Counted from the stretch's first letter, positions 1 through 11,929 are shown. The stretch is 64,000 nt of DNA from Plecoglossus altivelis (GCA_036571765.1 BROE01000018.1:12192743-12256742); one strand, 5' to 3'. Notes: generated by a model from the sequence alone, not told the origin. Numbers and translations are program-made.

Positions 1-60
1 TGCCCCACTCACCCCCAGATGACCCCCCCCAGATGACCCCCCCCCCCCAAGATCTTACAG
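1..60. repeat. C-rich low-complexity tract
   Basis: The first 50 bases are runs of C broken by the word AGATGA. This is simple low-complexity sequence; no gene is visible in it. Confidence 0.7.
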
Positions 61-179
61 ACAACCATGACACTTTCACATTCTAAATTGCACTACATCT
101 TTTGCAACTCATCTTCACTTACACTTACATTGTAAATGACACAAACTATAATTGATTAAATAGTTATTTTATTGTTTTT

Positions 180-300
180 CTGTTTATATGTTTTGCACCT
201 AACACCAAGACAAATTCCTAGTACTGTAAGGTGCTCTTCGCGAACCCTTTGCTGTACCTGGCAATAAAAACTTTTCTGATTCTGATTTCTTCTAAAAGTC
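180..300 (+). repeat. 3' tail of an L2/CR1-like LINE or related SINE
   Basis: The segment resembles the usual 3' end of fish L2/CR1-type retrotransposons: a phrase about caagacaaattcctagta, then ggcaataaaaacttttc, then a short tail of TGATTCTGATTTC repeats near 280-292. No coding part of the element is preserved. The assignment comes from remembered family consensus and is moderate. Confidence 0.4.
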
Positions 301-958
301 AACAGCTGACATAATGGGAGACTCACAGGACAACAGCTTTGAGCACATAGTAATACTGGTCGAAGTGAAGAACTCTCAATTTCAACTGTGAAGTACACTG
401 AGCTGCAGGTTTGATAGGTTGAGCGGTAAGAATAAAGCAATGTCTGCAGTGTTAAAATAAGACAGGTTCACCTGGACCATGAATCACCACTAGTGGAAAA
501 AGAGCTCATGGTCCCATGAATTCATTTTAATCATGCAAACACCTGATGTGTGTTTGACCACGCAAACTATCAATACAAATCACTTCATGCCAAAACATGG
601 GAAATAAAAATGGCTAGTTGTCTGTGTTTTAAAGCTATGGGTCAAGCGGGGTCTGTATTTAAACGTGTCCATAACATTTGATCAAAAGTATTTTTGTCAA
701 AGAATCCCTTTGAAGCCAGTGAGACTGAGTTGGTTATTTAGTCAATCTTGGAAGTACTTCCTTTTGTGAAAATATATTTGTCAGTGTTGTACATTCACCA
801 ACCAAGTTAATTCAATTGTCTGCGACAATAGGTTAAATGAAATGTGCTGATACCTTTAGGACTGTGGCCTTAAAACGTCTTTGCACATCATAAAGTATCC
901 ACACAACATTGATAAATGGTTTTGTCAGTTGATTGCAATAAATTGGATACCAAAGTGG
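300..958. other. Non-coding stretch, nothing recognised
   Basis: AT-rich sequence with only short, unsupported open frames. I see no splice-bounded exon, RNA gene or recognised repeat here. Confidence 0.5.
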
Positions 959-962
959 TTAA

Positions 963-1190
963 CACTTGTGCTCTCTTTTGGGAGTCAGAATGACCCTAAA
1001 CTATGTTAAATGCACACACACTCAGTCAAAACTACAGTTTTCTGATTCATGTGCAGCATGGTTGCACATTTTTGTGTCCAAAAGAGCACACAGTAAAATT
1101 CTTATTAACCTGCTTTATTTCAAGGTTGAAGGTAGGGCCTTTTTGATCCTTTGACAGGGTAAATTCTAGAATACAAAGAGAGCACGAGGG
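963..1190. mobile_element. piggyBac-type MITE with TTAA target duplications
   Basis: A 228-bp element is flanked by TTAA on both sides (959-962 and 1191-1194), the hallmark of piggyBac-superfamily insertion. Its ends are inverted repeats: the left end reads CACTTGTGCTCTCTTT, and the reverse complement of the right end reads CCCTCGTGCTCTCTTT. The interior has no transposase. It is therefore a non-autonomous MITE. Confidence 0.75.
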
Positions 1191-1194
1191 TTAA

Positions 1195-2205
1195 CTGATT
1201 TATCTTAACAGGAAAGTAAGTTGCATTGAAGCATGGCATAAATCAACACAAGATAGAAAGAAGAATAGCACATTATCACAACAATTCATATCACCCTTGT
1301 AGTATACATGAACAGTGTTTTAAAATGAAACATGTCTTTCCATGGGAGCCAGTTTGGGTAGATCCCTTTTGTCCTGGGGTTCCTTTCTAGGAAGACTGAT
1401 AGAGTTGCCATTTGGCTACCCTCTCTGGGGCATTCTCAACCTTTTGACCGGTAGTCAATGTGTTCTGAGTTAGTCAAACCATAGAAAAAATGTGTTCCTA
1501 ACCGCACAGCCAAATTTGAATGATCGCCAAGTAAATAATATAAGTTCAAAATCTTGAAAATATAAGCTCTGAAAAGCTCCTCTGCTCTGAAAAAGCTGCT
1601 CTGCTGAAAGCACTGACACCATGGCAACTCATGGGAAAGCTGCACCTGTAAAATACCACTACAATTGAACATGGATTAAGGTTTGTAATTACCCGCTGTA
1701 AAATGTTCACTGCAGAGTGGTGGTGAATGTGAGCTGTTTGGTAAATCAGAATGTATTGAATGTGTTGAAGCAATATATTTCCAAAATGTATTATATGATT
1801 AGATACAAATTTCAGAATTAGCTTGACACCGATTCATTGTCTTCTTTATTTAGTCCTTCTGTTATCTCATTTCTCTATCCAAGCCATACTTGTAAATTGC
1901 TTCTATTGGGAGGTTTCCCCTATACATCTCACCAAAGCTTGTAAGACGCACAACTTTCCAACTAATAGCTGCATCTGCTGTTTTTTGCAGGAATTGTGGA
2001 AAGTTATCGCCACACCCATTCGGGCCATCTCAACAGGTGCAGGATCCTTCGTTCCTACAGATTCAGAACTAGCTGGAACTGGATCCAAGCCTCTTGGTAC
2101 ACGGGTCGGGAGGGAGTGATTGACTCAATTTCTTGAGTCAATATATCACATATCCTATGCAACTATTTTTTTCCTGGAATATATTATCAGTCTAATGGCT
2201 TTTGA
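1195..2205. other. Non-coding stretch, nothing recognised
   Basis: Short overlapping open frames occur on both strands, but none resembles a known protein or is bounded by convincing splice sites. No RNA gene or repeat family was recognised. Confidence 0.45.
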
Positions 2206-2209
2206 TTGA

Positions 2210-2480
2210 ACTTATTAGGGCTCATTAGGGTTCCTCCTGTAGGGAACCTATTGTTATTGACAATATTATTATGTATTTCCCTGGGAGTCAGTGGCAGCCC
2301 CTAGACCAGAAATGTAAAAAGTTGTGAAATTTGGCATGTTGACACTGCAGAGTTTTAGCAACTACCATACCAAACATGGACGATGTGGGACAATAGGTGG
2401 CTCTACAGGCCACACCCCAAAATGTCATTTTCAAAGCAATGCCATTTACAGGGCATGAGTCCTACAATTCTGAAGTCTTG
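2210..2480 (+). repeat. Interspersed repeat resembling the 'ATATGACCCAACTTCCTG' family
   Basis: The stretch starts with a small palindrome (AGGGTTCC and GGGAACCT, 2228-2250). It continues with phrases about a product that 'does not change' an adjacent price-like word order seen again near 29230-29340, such as aaatttggcatg/gccaaatttcacaac. It looks like a non-coding portion of the large unclassified repeat described at 28.3-29.6 kb. The match is weak. Confidence 0.3.
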
Positions 2481-2489
2481 TATATTTGC

Positions 2490-3855
2490 CTTACAGCTCT
2501 CGTGGAACATAGCCGCCTCAAGAACCTATAATGACAACAAATATAGGATTATTCTGTACAATATAGATTTATGAAACACGCTTCCTTTCTGCATGTCCTA
2601 CAATTTTTGTTCAATATTCCCCAGAATTACCACGTATCATTGTTAGAGCAACCCTCACAAGTTAACAAAGGAATTTGGATTTCCTAAACCATTTGTCTGG
2701 TGTAGCCAATCAAAATTGGCTTTAAAGCAACCAAACAGGGAGTTACTGTTACTGAGAAAAAGTTGAATGTAAGATAAGACGTAGATTCCTAGTGAGTATT
2801 TCAAATGTGTGGGCTTGGCCAATTGCGATGGCTTTTTCCACCCAAATTTTCCGTCACTCCAGCCCGTGTGTGCTGCTATTCTCACAGGCTCCTGACATGC
2901 GCACAAGCTCAGCCAAACAAACACACACGTGAACATGTACACGCATCTTCTTTGGAAACAAGGGCTGATGTAGCCCCCACCCTCTCCCCTCGGCCTACTA
3001 GCCGTTAAACTCCGTTAAAGACAGGAGTTTTTTTGGAAAGCATGACCAAAGCAATATGGTGAGCATTTGTTCCTTCATATACAATTGATGACAGAGAAGT
3101 TCAGGAAATTACTGAAACATAGTGTTGCTTAAAGAGTATAGTCATAACATAGAGAATAAATGCCTTAACAAATGTTAAAGCTCAGTGTTCTGAGTTGGTG
3201 CTTGTAAGTTTAGGCAGTGATAAACTATCGTTCGATAGAGAGACAGAGAGATGGATATACTTTGAAATTGTTCGGCAGACTGTTGCTCACATACACACAT
3301 CACTACAATATAAAAAGTATCAATAAGTAAAAGAAAATTGCAAAAATTACATATTAGAAATCTTGGCACTTGTCAATTTGGCAGCAGTATGATAAAATAC
3401 ACTGTATTATTAGATATATTTGAATGAAAACCATGTAAAAAAAATTGTTTTGTTGTTGTTGGCATTTGTAAAGTTGTAGCCTTTGTAAATCTTTATTGAA
3501 TGTTATTTTGGAGACCTACATACTTATGTACCAATATTCACTCAATAAGCCTATCACAATATTGGTAACAAATGGCTGTCTCATGTGGTTATCCTGATCA
3601 AAACTAATTAAAATATAGGGCTTGATCTACTGAGCTTGCATGTCCGTAAATGTTTCTGAACTGTAGTATGTCTGTTTACACAGAGAAACGAGTTGTCACA
3701 CATTGCAAACCACACACGAGTGCAGTTTACATACATGTAATGTTTTTGTAGGATGTCAGTGTTACATGTGAAAAAAGAAAAAGCTCTGAGGTGAAAAACA
3801 CACAGAAATCTGGTGTGAACAGCTTTGTGCCAGTTGTAGCCGATCATGGCTCTTT
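2490..3855. other. Non-coding stretch, nothing recognised
   Basis: AT-rich sequence with scattered short frames. I could not assign any part to a gene or a named repeat. Confidence 0.4.
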
Positions 3856-3899
3856 GCGACACCTTGCAGCCAGTGTGTTTCTAGCTTTTGGTGAAAGGC

Positions 3900-4240
3900 T
3901 TGGTTACTGGCACAACACGTTGTCGTCGTCGACCTACCAGATGTCTTTCGTGAGGAGACTGGTACTGATGTTCTGAACGGTGGAGAAAAAGGACTGGACT
4001 GTTGCTTAGTGGTCCAAAGTCCTTTTCTCAGTAGGTAAGTTTTGCTTATGTCTGCCATGTCATCTGCTGGTGTTGGTCCCTGTGTTTTCTGAAGTCCACA
4101 GCAAACTCAGCCATCCTCCAGGAAATTTTTGAGCAATCGTGTCCTTCCACTGATAATCTTTTTGGAGATTCTGGTTTTATTTTCCAGCTGGACTTGACGG
4201 AAACCTTTCTTTGGCAATGTACAACATCAGTTTCCTTAAA
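3900..4240 (+). mobile_element. Decayed Tc1-like transposase fragment
   Basis: Read on the plus strand, 3990-4060 and 4060-4230 recall the middle of a fish Tc1-like transposase, in shifted frames: the 'QWSKVLF' block before the first catalytic Asp, a 'SSAGVGPLCF'-like block (here LVLVP then a stop), and a 'DNLFGDSGFIFQ' block just before the second Asp. The same family appears, better preserved and on the minus strand, at 62.8-64.0 kb. Stops and frameshifts make it non-functional. Confidence 0.6.
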
Positions 4241-4244
4241 ATCT

Positions 4245-4985
4245 AAAAGGTGCCAACTTTATCGGTAGCCTTTAAAACCTACCTAAATATGGGAACTCTT
4301 TTGATGGCAGTCACCACGTTGTCCAGTTATTCATCTGTCATTTTGCTGTATGCCCCTTTAACTGTGCAATGCCATTCTTGCATTCTACGCTATGCGAGTC
4401 CATGTTGAAACACCACTGGCAATGCAGGGCGTCGGAAGTTACATTTGTTCAAGCCGCTCCAAATGTTCCTTTGAAACCATAATTTTAGGACACACACAAT
4501 TCACCATCCACCGTCTCAATGGCAACTATTTGAGAACTATTTTCTTCCTCTATTTGGGTATTAATCAGGGTCATCAAGTTGAAAAGGCCTTGAAGTATCT
4601 GGCATAGAAAATGAGATTACACAAACATTAGGTTACTCTTTCACAAATACTCTTGTTTTACTTAAGCAAGTTGTTCCAGTGAAACTGTGCGTTCCCGTTC
4701 AAAATGAAAAAGATGATTTCATATTTTTACCCTGTAAAAACTGACCATACCAACTTGGACACAGTCAAAGTCTGTTTACAATTTACAACATTTTTACTAG
4801 TGACTTATCCCCAAAATTTGAAAAATCCTATTTGGAGATTTTTTTTTTAACTTGCTGTGTAGGTGTCACAGATAAGTATTCAGACTTCAGTCATTTTCAT
4901 TTGCTTTTTAACTCACTATAACCATGTATAACCACTTCAGGCTGTGTCTGACAGTAGGCTACATTGCCGATCATTTGATAGAATT
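4245..4985. other. Non-coding stretch, nothing recognised
   Basis: No supported gene, RNA or clear repeat is seen. The 71-codon open frame at 4392-4607 shows no family I recognise. Confidence 0.4.
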
Positions 4986-4989
4986 CTTC

Positions 4990-5765
4990 TAGCCAGAGTT
5001 ACAGAGGGACCGTGAGTGGGCACCGGGGCACGAGCAACCTGTTGGTTGTTGTGCTGAAAAGGGAGGGGAAAAAAACCCTGATCCCAGGACCGCGCAGATT
5101 AATAAAAGCTAGGTTGGTGCAGGAGGACCACTGGTGGGCAGAGGAGCGTGAGCAATGACCGGGTGTTTGTGCTGAAAAAGGAGGGGGACAAAATTCAGAT
5201 CCCAGGACCACCCAGAGAAACAGGAGTGACTTTGGTGTAGATGGTCTCCCTGACTAGGGAGGCAGAAAAAAAGACCCCAACCAGGCCAGCTCTGTTAGGG
5301 GCTCCGTCCAGAGTAACTGGAGCGACTTTGGCACAGGTGAAAATCTCCCAGCCGGTGTTACAGTGGAACCATGTGTGAGCAAAAGGGCAGTTTTTTGATG
5401 ATGCAACTAGTCACGCTGAAAAGGGAGGGGAAAAAAACTATTCCAGGGCTGCTGAGTAACAGCAGCGAGGTTGGTGCAGGTGGATATCTCCCAGCCAGTG
5501 ATACAAGGGAACCGCCGATGGTCATAGGGGCAGTGTAATAACCCACAGTTGGTTGCGCCGAAAAGGAAGGTAACAAAATGGATTCCTGGACCCCCCAGAG
5601 TAACAGGAGTTAACTTGATTTAGGTGGATATTTCTCAGCCAGTGTTATGGGGGAACTGCAGAGGGGCGGAAGCGATGACCAAAGGGTGGCTGCACCGAAA
5701 AGGCAGGGAAAAAATGTGCGATTCCCAGGGCCACCCAGAGTAACAGGAGTGAGTTGACAGCACTA
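4990..5765 (+). repeat. Imperfect tandem repeat, about six units of roughly 90-160 bp
   Basis: The motif GCTGAAAAGGGAGGGG with variants recurs near 5052, 5171, 5415, 5557 and 5693, and a degraded copy sits near 5256. Each is followed by a 'cccaggaccacccagagtaacaggag'-like segment, and a 'tctcccagccagtgttacag'-like phrase lies between them. Spacing varies from about 90 to 160 bp, so the array is old and diverged. It abuts a Tx1-like LINE relic, which could mean it belongs to that element. Confidence 0.7.
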
Positions 5766-6620
5766 AAGCCTCTAGCATCAACTACATTTTTACCTGGAAG
5801 GCCCCCCCAACCGATGCCAGATTAACCGTGGTTTTCTTCTCGGACCACTCTATGCTGTCCTGCACTCCACTGTCTGTGGAAACTGAACTGCTCCCTGTTG
5901 GAGGATGAGGAGGCCGCAAGTTGTTACAAGGAGCAGTTCAGGGGCTGGTAGACCCTCCTGGAATTTTCTGACACAAGCACAGTGGTGGAAGATGGTGAAG
6001 GGTGGGACAAAGGCCTTTTTAGTCAGTTAGGGAGAGATAGGAAAATAGAAAATAGACAGATGCATGATGGGACCGCAGAAACGTTTAGAAAGATGTATTT
6101 TTTTAATGAGGGCATTGATTTTCACAATGAAATAAAATAAGTTAAACAGGAAGTTACTTTTTTATTGTTGGAGAATAGTAAGTGGGAGATTTTAAGAAGC
6201 AAAGAAAGGGATGTTAAGGAAGGTGAAAAACGTACACCACTTTTTAAAGAAAATTGTCAACAAAGGAGGCACTGTCCAAAACTGAAAGACAAGGAAACAT
6301 GAAAGAGAAGATGGAGGCCATTTTTTTAATGTGTAAACTTTTATGGGGAACTGTTTGGGAAGAAACATTTCAAAGGAACAAACATAAGGGATAAAAAAAA
6401 ATTTTTTTTGGAAGAACAATCGAGGATAATAATAATAATAATAAAATAAGTGGATGAGGATATTAACATGGAAGAACTGACCGCATAAGTTCATAGTTTT
6501 AAAGGTGTGGAATCTCTGGGAGCAGAGGGCTGCCTTTGGAGTTTTATCTGACTTTTTGGGAACTTTTAATGCACAGCCTCCTGACTGTTTTTAATGACTT
6601 ATAGAACCATAACAGACTTC
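5766..6620 (+). mobile_element. Tx1/L1-like LINE relic (start of the reverse transcriptase)
   Basis: Broken frames on the plus strand give LINE-like peptides: 'KLNCSLLEDEEAASCYKEQF' near 5885-5945, 'ETFRKMYFFNEG' near 6080-6115, and near 6469-6530 'EELTA', a stop, then 'VHSFKGVESLGAEG'. The last matches the conserved block at the start of Tx1/L1-type reverse transcriptase. Several stops and an AAT run (6428-6445) show decay. The clade is inferred from memory of the family. Confidence 0.6.
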
Positions 6621-6934
6621 CAGACAGTTTTAGAGTGGTCATAATCTCATTAGACGACATAATTTGATTGGGTCTCGCACCAGTACATGTTTCAAGTACA
6701 CACTCATGCGTGTTGACCACTTACCTGTTCATTCGTCTCCTTTCCTGTCTATCTGCTCCAATTTCTGTCTGTTCAAATCATCCGCATCCATAATCTTGTA
6801 TTGTCACAAACTCTTTACAGCTATCCACCTCCATTTTCCACACCGAACTGTCAAACCAAGAGGCCAGCTCACTTCCTGTTTGTTGTCGCGCGTGAGGTTG
6901 GCGTCTGGCATCAAATTGATGTCAGAGCAAAATA

Positions 6935-8378
6935 CAGTCATGGCCAAAATTGTTGGCACCCCTGACATTTTTCCAGAAAATTAAGTATTTCTCACAGAAA
7001 AGTATTCAAATTACGCATGTTTTGCTATGCACATGTTTATTTCCTTTGTGTGTATTGGAATAACACAAAAAAACTGGAAAAAAGCAAATTTGACATAATT
7101 TCACACAAAACTCAAAAAATGGGCCGGACAAAATCATTGACACCCTTTCAAAATTGTGGATAAATAAGTTTGTTTCAAGCATGTGATGCTTCTTTAAACT
7201 CACCTGGGGCAAGTAACAGGTGTGGGCAATCTAAAAATCACACCTAAAAGCAGATAAAAAGGAGAGAAGTTGACTCAGTCTTTGCATTGTGTTTCTGTGT
7301 GTGCCACACTAAGCATGGAGAACAGAAAGAGGAAAAGAGAACTGTCTGAGGACTTGAGAACCAAAATTTTAGAAAAATATCAACAATCTCAAGGTTACAA
7401 GTCCATCTCCAGAGATCTAGATGTTCCTTTGTCCACAGTGCGCAACATGATCAAGAAGTTTGCAACCCATGGCACTGTAGCTAATCTCCCTGGAGGTGGA
7501 CGGAAGAGAAAAATTGATGAAAGGTTGCAACGCAGGATAGTCCGGATGGTGGATAAGCAGCCCCAAACAAGTTCCAAAGAAATTCAAGCTGTCCTGCAAG
7601 CTCAGGGTGCATCAGTGTCAGCACTATACGTCGAAATTTGAATGAAATGAAACGCTATGGCAGGAGACCCAGGAGGACCCCACTGCTGACACAGAGACAT
7701 AAAAAAGCAAGACTACAGTTTGCCAAAATGTACATGAGTAAGCCAAATTCCTTCTGGGAGAACGTCTTATGGACAGATGAGACCAAGATAGAGCTTTTTG
7801 GTAAAGCACATCGTTCTACTGTTTACCGAAAATGTAATGAAGCCTTCAAAGAAAAGAACACAGTACCTACAGTCAAATATGGTGGAGGTTCAAAGATGTT
7901 TTGGGGTTGTTTTGCTGCCTCTGGCACTGGGTGCCTTGACTGTGTGCAAGGCATCATGAAATCTGAGGATTACCAAAGGATTTTGGGTCGCAATGTAGGG
8001 CCCAGTGTCAGAAAGCTGGGTTTGCGTCCGAGATCATGGGTCTTCCAGCAGGACAATGACCCCAAACATACTTCAAAAAGCACCCAGAAATGGATGGCAA
8101 CAAAGCGCTGGAGAGTTCTGAAGTGGCCAGCAATGAGTCCAGATCTTAATCCCATAGAACACCTGTGGAGAGATCTTAAAATTGCTGTTGGGAAAAGGCA
8201 CCCATCCAACATGAGAGACCTGGAGCAGTTTGCAAAAGAAGAGTGGTCCAAAATTCAGGGTGAGAGGTGTAAGAAGCTTATTGATGGTTATAGGAAGCGA
8301 CTGATTTCAGTTATTTTTTCCAAAGGGTGTGCAACCAAATATTAAGTTAAGGGTGCCAATAATTTTGTCCGGCCCTGG
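6935..8378 (+). mobile_element. Tc1-like transposon, right end incomplete
   Basis: The left end begins CAGTCATGGCCAAAATTGTT right after a TA dinucleotide (6933-6934). An internal direct copy of the repeat lies near 7122-7146 (ggccggacaaaatcattgac). On the right only the inverted inner copy is present (8350-8376, gggtgccaataattttgtcc). The sequence then departs from what an outer inverted repeat would give, so the right end appears lost. The element carries a frameshifted transposase. Confidence 0.85.
7315..8345 (+). pseudogene. Tc1-like transposase with one frameshift
   Basis: The start is taken at the ATG of 'MENRKRKRELSEDL', the usual N-terminus of this family, not the upstream in-frame ATG at 7270. 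The first frame (7315-7641) holds the paired helix-turn-helix DNA-binding region, including the basic 'GGGRKRKI' linker. A one-base shift near 7630 moves the reading frame, which then stays open to 8345. This second part has the DDE catalytic core: Asp in 'LWTDETKIELF', Asp in 'QQDNDPKHT' and Glu in 'PDLNPIEHLW', and it ends 'SKGCATKY'. Only the shift breaks an otherwise full-length protein of about 340 residues. It would have cut and pasted the surrounding element. Confidence 0.9.
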
Positions 8379-8571
8379 GGACTGGGGACATTGAGTCTGA
8401 GAATTTAAGGAACAATTGTAAATTGTAAACCTATATTTGACACTAACGCTAGTGATAATACAGTCAACTGTTGAAGCAGGGCCTAATTATTTACAAAATG
8501 TATTTTCCGTCGTACTGGATCTGTCACCCATGCAGTGCAGTGACTACTAGGCTACTGTGTGATACGGATAT

Positions 8572-10888
8572 TTTTCAAGTTCAAGTTCAAGTTGTGCTTT
8601 ATTGTCACTCCGCTACATGCAGGGGCATACAGTGGAACGAAATGTCGTGCCTCACAGAGCCATGATGCTACATAAGTACAGGCATACAACAGTACAGGCA
8701 AACAACAATCAAGTAAAAATAAATATAACAATTTTCCCTACACTTAAACTAAAAAAGATACAAACTATACAAACTGTACGAATTCTTACCTATGGGGAGC
8801 TGTACATGTGCAAAGATTACTGTACATGTGCAAGGAATATGAGCATGTAAACGTACATATGTTGCCAATATTACAGTGTCTTTAGTGCAATTGTGTACAC
8901 ACAAAAGTGAGTAGTGCAGTGGAAAAGTGACAAGTGCAAAGTTTCAGATTGTCTTAGTTTCAGGTGGTATGGGGTTTGTATGGGGAGTCAGAGACGGTCG
9001 GGGTGATTAGAGTTCAGGGCTCTCACAGCCTGGGGGAAGAAGCTGTTGAGCAGTCTGGCAGAGCGGGCTCTGATGCTCCGGTACCGTCTGCCTGATGGTA
9101 GGAGCTGGAAGAGGCTGTGGGAGGGGTGAGTGGGGTCCTTGACGATACCATTGGCTTTGCTGGAGCTTCGTGTGTGGAAAATGTCTAGGATGGAGGGGAG
9201 AGGGACACCGATGATCCTTGCAGTTGTGTTCACTGTCCGCTGGATGGTCTTGCAGTCTGCTGCAGTACAGCTCCCGTACCAGACAGTGATGCAGCTGGTC
9301 AGCACACTCTCAATGGTGCCCCTGTAGAAGGTGGTGAGGATGGGTGGAGGGAGACTTGCTCTCTTCAGCAGGCAGAGAAAGTGAAGGCGCGGATGTGCCT
9401 TCTTAGAGAGTGACTTGGTGTTGGTGGTCCAGGTGAGGTTCTCTGTGATGTGCACCCCAAGAAATTTGGTGCTGTTGACTCTCTCGACAGGCGAGCTGTC
9501 GATGGTCAGTGGGGGGTGATCCGCGGAGTTCGTCCTGAAGTCCATCACAACCTCTTTTGTCTTACTCACATTGAGGGACAGGTTGTTTTCCCCACACCAT
9601 TTCGCCAGCTGTGCTACTTCCTCTCTGTAGTGTGTTTCAACGTTGTTGCTGATGAGACCTACCACTGTTGTGTTGTCAGCAAACTTGATAATGTGGTTGG
9701 AGCTGAACTTGGCAGTGCAGTCGTGGGTCAGCAGCCTGAAGAGCAGCGGGCTGAGCACACAGCCTTGTGGGGCACCTGTGCTCAGTGTGGAAGTGCTCGA
9801 AGTGTTACGACCGACACTGATTGACTGAGGTCCTCTGGTTAGAAAGTCCAGAATCCAATTGCAGAGGGAATTGTTTAGGCCCAGTACGTTTAGTTTATTA
9901 GTGAGCTGTCGAGGGATTATTGTATTGAATTCTGAGCTGAAGTCAATGAACAACATTCTTACATTAGAGTCTTTGTTTTCTAGGTGGGTAAGAGCCAGGT
10001 GGACGGTTGAGGAAATTGCATCATCTGTGGAGCGGTTCGGACGGTATGCAAACTGGAGCGGGTCGAGTGTGTTGGGAAGGCTGGTTTTTATGTTGTTCAT
10101 GACTAACCTCTCAAAGCACATCATTATGATAGGGCTCAGTGCTAAGGGACGGTGGTCATTCAGATAGGACACAGGTGATTTCTTTGGTACTGGTATCATT
10201 GTTGTGGATTTGAGACATGTGGGGACGACTGCCTGGCCCAGCGAGGTGTTGAAGGTGTCTGTTAGGACATCTGTCAGCTGTACAGAGGAGTCTTTCAGTA
10301 CATGGCCAGGTATATTGTTGGGACCTGCAGCCTTGCGTGGGTTAATCCTAGATAGAGTCTTCCTTACGTCGGCTGGAGACAGACAGAGTTCCTGGTCGTT
10401 GGGGGGAGTGGGCAGTTTTTGTGCAGGTGTGTCATTCTGCATGTCAAACCGTGAATAAAAGTGGTTGAGTGTATCTGGGTGGGATGTGTCATCATCACAG
10501 GCCTGTAGCAGGGGCTTGTAGTCTGTGATGGTCTGAATGGCTTGCCACAGACTCCGTGTGTCTCTGCTGTCTGTGAAGTGATTATAGATTTTTTGAGCAT
10601 ATGACCGTTTTGCATTTTTGATGCTGCGGGACAGATTGGCTCTTGCTGTTTTGAGGGCTGCTTTATCTCCCGATCTGAGAGCTTCATCTCTGGTCTTAAG
10701 CAGCCCACGAACATCTGCTGTCATCCATGGTTTCTGGTTGGCGCGTGTGGTGATGGTCTTTGTGACTGTCACATCATCTGTGCATTTTTTGATGTAAGCA
10801 GTCACAGTTTCAGTGTATTCGTGTAGGTGGCTGCCTCTTTAAACATGTTCCAGTCTGTGTCCTGGAAGCAGTCCTGCAGTGCAGAGGT
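8572..10888 (-). mobile_element. 5'-truncated L2/CR1-like LINE
   Basis: The minus strand carries the C-terminal reverse-transcriptase half of a non-LTR element followed by its 3' UTR. The 3' end finishes in a TTCAAG repeat tail (8574-8593), typical of fish L2-type elements. The 5' part with the endonuclease is missing: LINE-like peptide can be followed up to about 10888 ('DCFQDTDWNMF'), where it meets the RecQ-bearing repeat. It therefore inserted into that repeat. Confidence 0.8.
8988..10805 (-). pseudogene. LINE reverse transcriptase, long open frame with altered active site
   Basis: A 605-codon frame is uninterrupted. Recognised blocks are 'RKAAGPNNIPGHVLK' (about residue 157), 'PVPKKSPVSYLNDHRPLAL', 'QFAYRPNRSTDDA', 'LFIDFSSEFNTI' (about 285), 'GAPQGCVLSPLLF' (about 344) and 'IKFADNTTVVGLI' (375-378 is FADN). 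The catalytic signature in this family is FADD, so the second aspartate has become asparagine (codon at 9672-9674). 'SSEFNT' also departs from the usual 'SSAFNT'. The C-terminal 'LLPSGRRYRSIRARSARLLNSFFPQAV' block, here given only in outline, is normal. The protein is probably inactive. The true start and the endonuclease domain lie upstream and are missing. Confidence 0.85.
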
Positions 10889-11611
10889 AGCAATGTAGCA
10901 ATGTGTTCATATGTGGAAGAATGAGGAAATGGTGGAGATGGGATACTTCCACTGACAAGAGGGACCACATACCTTCTAAAACTCCACAGGTCCCACAAAA
11001 ATCCTCAAACTTTGACAGAAACGATCCGTCCAAGAAGCATTCTAAGCAATTATGGCAATGAATTTATTCTTGCCTCATTTGTAATAGTCCAGTTTTGAAT
11101 AGAACACCTACTTGGAATGTTCATGTAAATGCTCTTTAAATTGTTTATCGTGTTACGTACAGCACATTTTAATATAAATGTTAAACAAAAACATATATAG
11201 ACTAATTATCCTTGCATATAATGATGTTACAGAATTTGTAGTGAATATTCTCACTCCATTTGGTACACTAAACACCTTTTCACAGAGTGCCTTATCACGT
11301 CTTTTAAACCTTAAATAAAGTTTTTCAAGTATGTGATTGTTCTCTTATTTAAGACATCTACAGTTTTGTATCAATGAACACATTTCAACACAGTTACAAT
11401 AATATGTACAACTGACACACTATCCAAGTTCCTACACAAGTACACAGAGTGGCTCTGTTCATCACGAGAATCACAACATTTATTGTTATCATTATCATCA
11501 TCAAAGTAGTTATGATAATAGTCTGGTTATGTTAAATTTCCCCCTGAATCATATTGCAGATCCACACCTATTTCCCTATTAACATCACCAATGATCATTA
11601 GGATCTCCACT

Positions 11612-11929
11612 TGGGGAAGTTGTGGCCTAATGGTTAGGGAGTTGGGCTTGTAACCCTCAAGTTGCTGGTTCGATTCTCGCACCGGCAGGAATTGAAGGTG
11701 GGGATTGTGAATAAACAGCGCTCTCTCTGCCTTCGATACCATGACTGAGGTGCCCTTGAGCAAGGCACCGAACCCCCAATTGCTCCCTGGGCGCTGGAGC
11801 AATAGCTGCCCACTGCTCCGGGTGTATGTTCACTGTGTGTGTGCGCGGTTGCCCACTACTCACTACTGTGTGTGCACTTGGATGGGTTAAATGCAGAGGT
11901 AAAATTTCGAGTATGGGTAACCATACTTG
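11612..11929 (+). mobile_element. tRNA-derived SINE
   Basis: The 5' part is tRNA-like, with an A box (TGGCCTAATGG, 11623-11633) and a B box (GGTTCGATTC, 11667-11676) for RNA polymerase III. The body has the phrase 'gcccttgagcaaggcaccgaa' found in teleost SINEs, and the tail ends in a 'gagtatgggtaaccatact' palindrome-like segment. It lies inside copy A of the RecQ-bearing repeat, so it inserted later. Confidence 0.8.

Noticed and set aside
6192..6494. A 100-codon minus-strand frame
   Set aside because: It is the complement of the A-rich Tx1-like LINE relic, which explains its Phe- and Tyr-rich composition.
9450..9824. Plus-strand frames within the LINE
   Set aside because: They are antisense to the 605-codon reverse transcriptase frame.
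11623..11690. A functional tRNA gene
   Set aside because: A and B boxes are present, but the region cannot fold into a full cloverleaf and continues into SINE body sequence.
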